A stretch of 12,949 nt of DNA from Methanobacterium formicicum (GTDB taxonomy: Archaea; Methanobacteriota; Methanobacteria; Methanobacteriales; Methanobacteriaceae). This document shows positions 1 through 12,949 of the stretch, piece by piece. Within the stretch, counting starts at the first letter, position 1; each line of letters starts with the position of its first letter. Both the position numbers and the translations under genes were made by a program. The notes under the pieces are model-generated. The model saw only the letters and a list, made by a program, of their open reading frames with translations, had not been told where the DNA came from and did not search any database. The DNA lies in the NCBI RefSeq assembly GCF_029848115.1, contig NZ_JARVXG010000044.1, positions 45,001-57,949 on the forward strand, in the 5' to 3' direction.

Positions 1-478
<478 letters not shown>

Positions 479-495
479 CAGACCAATGTTTGAGG

Positions 496-539
496 ATTAA
501 CCAACCACTATGCGGGAATTAACCAACCACTATGCGGGA
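496..539. repeat. Two-copy tandem repeat, 22 bp
   Basis: Two perfect head-to-tail copies, 496-517 and 518-539, containing the core ccaaccactatgcggga. They fill most of the 62-nt gap between two convergent genes and abut the stop codon of the minus-strand gene at 541. I see no inverted symmetry and no third copy. Confidence 0.95.
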
Positions 540-540
540 T

Positions 541-1746
541 TTATCCCTTACGTTGCAACCTTTCCTGTTCTTTTTTAATTTTTTCCTCTAAAAGGGTGTT
601 TTTAATCATTATTTCTTCCTGTGTCTTCATTCGCTCGGTGATATCTATGGAAAGAATGAATATCCCCTCGCTCACTGGATGAATACTGAGCTCGAACCAG
701 GCAGTTTTTCCATCAGGATAGATGAACTTGTTATCGAAGTGATCAGAAACTCGCTCCCCCATACAACGCCTCAAAACAGCAAATAACTCTGTATCCTCAA
801 TACCAGGATACATCTCCATCATGGTGTGGCCTAAAAGTTCCTCTTTATTAAAATGGCCCTGACGACTCACTGCATCGTTGACGTAGAGGTAAGTCCAATC
901 ATAACCAATGATTTGACATCCTTCCATCATGTTATCCAGTGCACTGCGGAATTTTTTTTCACTTTTAGCCAGGGCCTCCTGGAATTGTTTCAGTTCAGTT
1001 ATATCCAGGAGAGACCCCACACTCTTCTGGGTACCCGGTATCATGCCGATGTCCAAATGAATGTTTTTTACCACTCCCTCCCGGTCCACAAATCTGAAAT
1101 CGTAGGTCAATGGTGCTAAGGTTGGATCAATCCGCCGGAGGCGATGGTACTCCTTCATCTTCTCCTGATCCTCTTCAGGGATGAATTCTGTCCAGCTCTT
1201 TTTACCCTCAATTTCTTCCCGGGAGTAGCCACTCAACTTTTCAAACTCAGAATTAGCCAGGGAAATTGTGGTATCCTCTTCAATAATTACTGTTGCCGCT
1301 CCAGTGTGCTCAAAAATAGCTTCATAATAATTTTCAGATGTTTCAAATTCTTTAACTAAGTCATTTTTATAAACCGTGAGTTCAATGACGTGTTTAAGTT
1401 CAAAATCATCATAGGGCTTGGTAATGTAACTAACTGGATCAGTGGACTTAGTTTTCTGGCGAAACTCATCAGCATAGGAGGTAGATGGAGCTAAAAATAC
1501 TGCGGGCAAATCAAGTTGTTTTATTTCCCTCTGGGTTTTAATACATTCATCAGAGGCAATACCATTATCAGAGGATTTTATATCCATTAAAATAAGATCG
1601 GGCTTTGTTTCCCTAGCCATGGTGATTGACGTCTTACCACAACCGACCACATGAGGTACTGAATAACCGAAAGATTCTAAAAGCTGTTTAAGGAATGATG
1701 TTTCCTCCACATCATCTTCCACCAGAAGTATTTCCAGATGAGTCAT
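541..1746 (-). CDS. Response-regulator receiver protein with two PAS domains, no kinase domain
   Basis: Cytosolic signalling protein, 401 residues. An N-terminal receiver domain (about 4-125) has acidic residues E10/D11/D12, phospho-acceptor D55 in LILMDIK and conserved K110 in TKPYDD. PAS 1 spans about 139-255 (ends SLLDITELKQF) and PAS 2 about 263-372 (ends SIDITER); a charged, probably helical tail covers 373-401. Methanogen proteins of this layout usually continue into HisKA/HATPase modules; here the frame ends right after the linker with TAA at 541-543, so it is either a stand-alone receiver-sensor or a truncated hybrid kinase. The receiver is somewhat eroded: FLAPSTSYADE is about three residues longer than the usual FLTAYSDE loop. 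The ATG is preceded by a strong purine-rich Shine-Dalgarno (complement of 1750-1756). Divergent from hemB. Signal and partner unknown. Confidence 0.85.
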   Translation of the reverse strand: MTHLEILLVEDDVEETSFLKQLLESFGYSVPHVVGCGKTSITMARETKPDLILMDIKSSDNGIASDECIKTQREIKQLDLPAVFLAPSTSYADEFRQKTKSTDPVSYITKPYDDFELKHVIELTVYKNDLVKEFETSENYYEAIFEHTGAATVIIEEDTTISLANSEFEKLSGYSREEIEGKKSWTEFIPEEDQEKMKEYHRLRRIDPTLAPLTYDFRFVDREGVVKNIHLDIGMIPGTQKSVGSLLDITELKQFQEALAKSEKKFRSALDNMMEGCQIIGYDWTYLYVNDAVSRQGHFNKEELLGHTMMEMYPGIEDTELFAVLRRCMGERVSDHFDNKFIYPDGKTAWFELSIHPVSEGIFILSIDITERMKTQEEIMIKNTLLEEKIKKEQERLQRKG

Positions 1747-1964
1747 TCCTACCCCCTTATATAAAATTTATGGGAAGTTTTATTAATATTTTGCAGTATC
1801 CATACCAAAAAGTTGCATAAACCCGGAGAAGTTTAATAATTGATGTTATAAATAAAGAAAGTAGAGGTGAAGAATATAATAAGTGAATTTTTCAGTTAAT
1901 TTTGAATAATTATTTAATGATTAGAAGATTATTATTTAAATATTAAAGGATTATGGTGACTTAA

Positions 1965-2948
<984 letters not shown>

Positions 2949-2962
2949 TTGGGGGAAATAAA

Positions 2963-3907
<945 letters not shown>

Positions 3908-3944
3908 AAGGGTATTCTGGTTGAAGTTTCCGGGTATGAGAATA

Positions 3945-3988
3945 TTGAAATGATTCTTAGTTACCCTTGAAATGATTCTTAGTTACCC
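3945..3988. repeat. Two-copy tandem repeat, 22 bp
   Basis: Two perfect adjacent copies, 3945-3966 and 3967-3988, with core aaatgattcttagttaccc. They sit 38 nt after the stop of the CitG-like gene, in the 211-nt gap before pheS. Sequence unrelated to the other tandem pairs in the window. Confidence 0.95.
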
Positions 3989-4035
3989 TAAAATATTAAA
4001 TTAAATCATCCTTAACCAGTAACCTGGGGAATAAT

Positions 4036-4047
4036 TCCTTATAAAAA
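4036..4047 (+). promoter_or_regulatory. Probable TATA box for pheS
   Basis: The stretch ccttataaaaa matches an archaeal TATA element. A start site about 25 nt further on would lie near 4070, giving a leader of roughly 50 nt that includes the Shine-Dalgarno at 4109-4113. The rest of the gap shows no gene. Confidence 0.45.
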
Positions 4048-4108
4048 TGACCCAAAAATAATGAATTCTTAAAATAAATGAAATTCATCCATTGTATCAA
4101 CTAAATTC

Positions 4109-4113
4109 GAGGT
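4109..4113 (+). promoter_or_regulatory. Shine-Dalgarno site fixing the pheS start
   Basis: GAGGT lies 5 nt before ATG 4119. The longer reading from TTG 4092 has no such site upstream, and its nine extra residues do not resemble a PheS N-terminus. Confidence 0.8.
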
Positions 4114-4118
4114 TCAAA

Positions 4119-5663
<1,545 letters not shown>

Positions 5664-5687
5664 ATTTTAAAAAAAAAAACTATTAAA

Positions 5688-5707
5688 CTGGAATTTCCAA
5701 ATTCCAG
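5688..5707. promoter_or_regulatory. Perfect 20-bp palindromic element, possible operator
   Basis: ctggaatttccaaattccag is a perfect inverted repeat of two 9-bp arms around a central CC. It lies just before the Shine-Dalgarno (5707-5713) of the Moco gene and about 30 nt downstream of an AT block (attttaaaa from 5664). If that block is the TATA element, the palindrome would cover the transcription start, a typical position for an archaeal repressor site. It could also form a hairpin after pheS, but no T-tract follows it. Confidence 0.5.
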
Positions 5708-5719
5708 AGGGGGAAAGGG

Positions 5720-6385
5720 ATGATAAAACAGTACATTGCCCTGGCGGCCATAGTTATTATCATGGTAGTGGCCACGGTCATCAGCCTGGATATCCTCCCT
5801 AACTCTACTATCCCCCTAAGTTCGGTAGAAGTAACAGAGTATCAAGGCCAAGAATTATCTTCAGCCAGCGATTTTCGTGAAAACTCCATTAAAGGTCCCC
5901 AGTATGTGGATATTAACAGTTACCATCTGGAAGTAGATGGACTGGTGGCCCACCCCCGTAATTATACTTACGACCAGGTCAAGAGTTTCCAGAACTATCA
6001 GAAAGTGGTTAAACTGGACTGTGTGGAAGGGTGGAGTGTGAACATACTATGGCAGGGCGTTCTGGTGAAAGATATCCTTAATGAAGCCCAGCCATTACCC
6101 CCGGCAAACACGGTTATCTTTTATGCTGTTGATGGTTATTCCACCTCTTTTCCCCTGGAATATCTCCAGAACAACCAGATAATAATGGCTTACCAGATGA
6201 ACAATGCTACTCTTCCCCCGGAGAGGGGATTTCCCTTACAGCTGGTGGCCGAGAGTAAATGGGGTTACAAATGGATAAAATGGATAAACCGTATTGAACT
6301 ATCCAACAACTCCAGTTACCAGGGTTACTGGGAAAGCAGGGGCTATTCAATAAGTGGCAATCTTAATGAAAGCTTTCTGAAGTGA
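5720..6385 (+). CDS. Membrane-anchored oxidoreductase with molybdopterin (sulfite oxidase/YedY-type) domain
   Basis: Predicted molybdenum-cofactor protein of the PF00174 fold, 221 residues. Residues 5-26 form one hydrophobic helix (signal anchor), a linker follows, then the Moco domain (about 65-195). C101 in VVKLDCVEGWSVNILWQG aligns with the cysteine that ligates molybdenum in sulfite oxidase and MsrP/YedY. RGFPLQL (169-175) and KWGYKWIKWINRIEL (180-194) are family signatures. No dimerisation domain follows, as in YedY-like enzymes. The N-terminus lacks a twin-arginine motif although exported Moco proteins usually use Tat. Six N-x-S/T sequons (N28, N81, N162, N196, N197, N216) argue for a cell-surface domain. 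Start ATG 5720 has gaggggg at 5707-5713. Probably works with the small membrane protein that follows. Substrate unknown. Confidence 0.85.
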   Translation: MIKQYIALAAIVIIMVVATVISLDILPNSTIPLSSVEVTEYQGQELSSASDFRENSIKGPQYVDINSYHLEVDGLVAHPRNYTYDQVKSFQNYQKVVKLDCVEGWSVNILWQGVLVKDILNEAQPLPPANTVIFYAVDGYSTSFPLEYLQNNQIIMAYQMNNATLPPERGFPLQLVAESKWGYKWIKWINRIELSNNSSYQGYWESRGYSISGNLNESFLK

Positions 6386-6399
6386 TAATGATATTCTGA

Positions 6400-6443
6400 C
6401 TTTACTAACCATTCTATAAGGGCTTTACTAACCATTTTATAAG
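6400..6443. repeat. Two-copy tandem repeat, 23-bp period
   Basis: Copy 1 is 6400-6422; copy 2 is 6423-6443, slightly shorter and with one mismatch (attc against attt). Core ctttactaaccatt. It fills most of the 80-nt gap between the Moco gene and the small membrane gene. Confidence 0.9.
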
Positions 6444-6449
6444 AATATT

Positions 6450-6465
6450 AGGAGAGTTAATGTAA
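6450..6465 (+). promoter_or_regulatory. Shine-Dalgarno followed by an ATG-TAA start-stop pair
   Basis: aggag (6450-6454) is 5 nt from an ATG at 6460 that is immediately followed by TAA (6463-6465); the real gene's ATG starts at the next base, 6466, 11 nt from the Shine-Dalgarno. A ribosome could load at the start-stop and step onto the second ATG, or simply use the distant ATG. Whether this matters is unknown. Confidence 0.4.
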
Positions 6466-6702
6466 ATGGATAGAAAAACCACCAAAAAGGCGGTTCATAT
6501 TATTCTGATGATCCTGATAGTGGTGGTTATTGTCTCCGGCCTGGGAATAACCTATTACCGGAGCATAGAATATATCACCGGAGGATTACTGGATAAAACC
6601 CTTTCTTTCCAGCTACACACCCTACTCTTTTTGCCTTTCCTTCTGGTGCTTCTTGTACATCTGTTTTTTTCATGGTTATGGCCTAAGAAAAGGTCAAGGT
6701 AG
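6466..6702 (+). CDS. Small two-helix membrane protein, possible haem b anchor for the Moco protein
   Basis: 78 residues. A basic N-terminus (MDRKTTKK) and C-terminus (PKKRSR) imply both ends face the cytoplasm. Helix 1 is about 9-30 and helix 2 about 49-71. H11 sits at the cytoplasmic end of helix 1; H51 and H65 lie in helix 2 with 13 residues between them, a spacing familiar from haem-binding cytochrome b helices. The pattern LHTLLFLPFLLVLLVH resembles the DUF4405/cytochrome b561-like group. H11 and H65 would be on the same membrane side and could share one haem, or two copies could dimerise. It lies 80 nt after the Moco gene, like YedZ beside YedY but far smaller (YedZ has six helices). The protein is very likely real; haem binding is inference. 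Confidence 0.75.
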   Translation: MDRKTTKKAVHIILMILIVVVIVSGLGITYYRSIEYITGGLLDKTLSFQLHTLLFLPFLLVLLVHLFFSWLWPKKRSR

Positions 6703-6947
6703 TGGGAGAACAGCACTAGGGAACACTTAAAACCAGGAAGGACCAATAGAATACTATAAATATTAGGTCTTGAATTATAGATGATAACTTAATATTGAAC
6801 CAATTACATCTTTGAACCAATTACACATGCAGAGAATAATTTTTAACACCCCCTAAATTCCATTTACCACATTATTACCCGAGTTTTAAAGATTTTTTTT
6901 TATCGATGTTACCTTTATGGATATTCTTACAATATTAGAGGATGATT
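6703..6947. other. 245-nt gene-free region with TATA-like element and T-tract
   Basis: No credible ORF on either strand. It contains a TATA-like ctataaata (6754-6762), the 17-bp-period tandem repeat at 6795-6825, and a run of nine T at 6893-6901 that could end a transcript. A short RNA between about 6785 and 6900 would fit these signals, but nothing structural supports one. Confidence 0.4.
6795..6825. repeat. Two-copy tandem repeat, 17-bp period
   Basis: ttgaaccaattaca occurs at 6795-6808 and again at 6812-6825, separated by tct, giving a period of 17 bp. It lies in the gene-free stretch before the phosphoesterase gene. Confidence 0.9.
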
Positions 6948-7706
<759 letters not shown>

Positions 7707-7718
<12 letters not shown>

Positions 7719-7732
7719 ACTCTTTAAATCGT
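7707..7732. repeat. Short tandem duplication over a stop codon, 16-bp period
   Basis: tttaaatcgt occurs at 7707-7716 and 7723-7732. The first copy contains the last codons of the phosphoesterase gene, whose stop is 7716-7718; the second lies just outside. The match continues loosely into aaac after each copy. Confidence 0.7.
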
Positions 7733-7750
7733 GAAAACATCAAATTTTGA

Positions 7751-7758
7751 TTTATAAA
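7751..7758 (+). promoter_or_regulatory. Possible TATA box for the helicase gene
   Basis: tttataaa in an AT-rich gap would set a start near 7783 and a leader of about 40 nt. The helicase gene lacks an obvious Shine-Dalgarno, so its expression signals remain uncertain; cotranscription with the phosphoesterase is not excluded. Confidence 0.35.
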
Positions 7759-7822
7759 CTTAAAGTTCCCTAAATTTTAAAAAGAAATTAAGTAACAGAA
7801 TTAACTGAAAGTATTAGATAAA

Positions 7823-10402
<2,580 letters not shown>

Positions 10403-10408
10403 ATCCCC

Positions 10409-10433
10409 TATTTTTAATCCCCTCTTTTAATTT
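10409..10433 (+). terminator. T-rich probable terminator after the helicase gene
   Basis: Two T-runs (10411-10415 and 10425-10428) within a pyrimidine-rich stretch begin 6 nt after the lhr stop. Archaeal RNA polymerase commonly stops at such oligo-T tracts without a hairpin. Confidence 0.5.
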
Positions 10434-10565
10434 AACACACCATTCCCTCACCCTAGTGAAAATCAGCACCAAATATTGCCAAAAGTATTTCCCTTGGTGA
10501 GAATCTATTAAAAGCAGGACTTATGAAATGCAATCTAAGTGATCCCAATCCAAAGGGGGATTATT

Positions 10566-10588
10566 ACCTTAGGATAAATAACCTTAGG
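10566..10588. repeat. Weak tandem duplication, 15-bp period
   Basis: accttagg occurs at 10566-10573 and 10581-10588, with similar flanks. The period is a multiple of three, so the overlapping short open frame is kept (LRINN/LRDEY). This is the weakest of the tandem pairs. Confidence 0.5.
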
Positions 10589-10633
10589 GATGAATATATT
10601 TTCAGAAGATTGAACTTTAATATAATAAGCCAC

Positions 10634-10639
10634 AGGTGA
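10634..10639 (+). promoter_or_regulatory. Shine-Dalgarno of the glutamine-synthetase-like gene
   Basis: AGGTGA is 4 nt from ATG 10644 and 7 nt from the directly following ATG 10647, so either may be the true start. AT-rich TATA-like stretches precede it (aatatatttt, 10593-10602), with a purine block agggatg just upstream. Confidence 0.65.
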
Positions 10640-10643
10640 AGGC

Positions 10644-12800
<2,157 letters not shown>

Positions 12801-12810
12801 TTTTCTCCAT

Positions 12811-12825
12811 TTTTATATATTTCCT
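12811..12825 (-). promoter_or_regulatory. BRE/TATA promoter for the unknown minus-strand gene
   Basis: Read on the minus strand, aggaaatatataaaa is a close match to a purine-rich BRE followed by a TATA box. The expected start, about 25 nt on, falls near 12789, close to the ATG, so the transcript would have little or no leader despite the Shine-Dalgarno-like ggtgg. Confidence 0.5.
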
Positions 12826-12882
12826 ATTCACCTGCTTATTTTTAGCTCCAAATATCATGAAATAATTTTTTTAGTCCACCAT

Positions 12883-12918
12883 ATTTTACCTTAAATAATG
12901 ATTTTACCTTAAATAAAG
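12883..12918. repeat. Two-copy tandem repeat, 18 bp
   Basis: Copies 12883-12900 and 12901-12918 share attttaccttaaataa and differ at one base. They lie in the AT-rich, gene-free right end of the window (12788-12949). Confidence 0.9.
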
Positions 12919-12949
12919 ATTTAGGGTCTTAGTTTTTTCAAGTTTCTGA

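Larger units (their letters stand above)
10460..10639 (+). pseudogene. Possible remnant of a winged-helix regulator (or 38-residue small ORF)
   Basis: An open frame from 10460 to the TGA at 10637-10639 reads like the middle of a winged-helix transcription regulator: PNIAKSISLG (helix-turn-helix-like), ENLLKAGLMKCNL (end of the recognition helix and start of the wing) and DPNPKGDYY (wing). Normal family members have several more residues between the first two blocks and continue with a LT..G strand, both missing here. TAG and TGA stops occur at 10454-10459, and the only ATG is internal (10523, 38 codons, weak agga 3 nt before). The stop lies inside the Shine-Dalgarno of the next gene. I judge it a decayed gene, but a short translated leader ORF is possible. 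Recognition is by eye only. Confidence 0.3.

Noticed and set aside
496..539. Start of a CRISPR or other repeat array
   Set aside because: Only two directly adjacent copies, no spacers, and the other tandem pairs have unrelated sequences.
1864..1890. Strong gaggtga with a GTG-started 8-codon frame in the hemB upstream region
   Set aside because: Spacing is about 12 nt, the frame is tiny, and a TATA-like box just upstream (1846-1854) would put this site before the transcript start; treated as chance.
4092..4118. Upstream TTG start for pheS adding nine residues
   Set aside because: ATG 4119 has GAGGT five bases upstream; the TTG has no ribosome site.
5669..5679. A11 run after pheS as a terminator
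   Set aside because: On the transcribed strand for pheS it gives oligo-A in RNA; archaeal terminators need oligo-T on the coding strand, and only four T precede it.
5720..6702. MsrPQ methionine sulfoxide reductase system proper
   Set aside because: No Tat signal, shorter Moco domain and a two-helix rather than six-helix partner; only an analogy is justified.
6754..6901. Small non-coding RNA bounded by a TATA-like box and a T9 run
   Set aside because: No stable hairpin or known RNA family seen; AT-rich DNA supplies such signals by chance.
6942..6947. Earlier ATG start for the phosphoesterase
   Set aside because: It abuts the Shine-Dalgarno with no spacing; ATG 6948 has 6 nt.

Overview
The window reads as a piece of a methanogenic archaeal chromosome, most likely Methanobacteriales (Methanobacterium-like). 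The evidence is the archaeal-type PheRS alpha subunit with N-terminal winged-helix repeats, an SbcD/Mre11-related archaeal phosphoesterase beside an Lhr-type helicase, an archaeal CitG-like protein behind hemB, strong GGAGG/GGTGA-type Shine-Dalgarno sites, and very AT-rich intergenic DNA with TATA boxes. The organism call is inference; no rRNA or methanogenesis gene lies in the window. I see no tRNA, rRNA, CRISPR array, transposase or insertion sequence.

Layout. 1-478 (+): 3' part of an HhH-GPD base-excision glycosylase (COG2231/MagIII-like) whose Fe-S cysteine motif has decayed. 541-1746 (-): receiver-PAS-PAS protein with no kinase module. 1965-3907 (+): hemB (porphobilinogen synthase) and a CitG/triphosphoribosyl-dephospho-CoA synthase-like gene that starts at TTG, 14 nt apart, so a probable operon. 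4119-5663 (+): pheS. 5720-6702 (+): membrane-anchored molybdopterin (sulfite oxidase/YedY-fold) protein, then a 78-residue two-helix membrane protein with histidines placed like haem ligands, a possible miniature YedYZ-like pair. 6948-10402 (+): metallophosphoesterase and Lhr-family helicase, a DNA-repair pair. 10460-10639: possible decayed winged-helix regulator. 10644-12002 (+): divergent glutamine-synthetase-family ligase. 12020-12787 (-): conserved-looking protein I cannot name, converging on the ligase gene.

Most genes are housekeeping or DNA maintenance: tetrapyrrole synthesis feeding F430, corrinoids and haem; translation; repair. The less ordinary parts are the Moco/two-helix pair, the phosphoesterase-Lhr pair (echoing a bacterial DNA-damage operon), the atypical glutamine synthetase homologue, and the LUD-like hints in the last protein.

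Across the window, most intergenic spaces carry a short sequence duplicated exactly once in tandem (period 15-23 bp). The repeated sequence differs each time, and I saw no such duplication inside genes. This is the most unusual global feature. The search found no clearly new multi-gene defence or mobile system.
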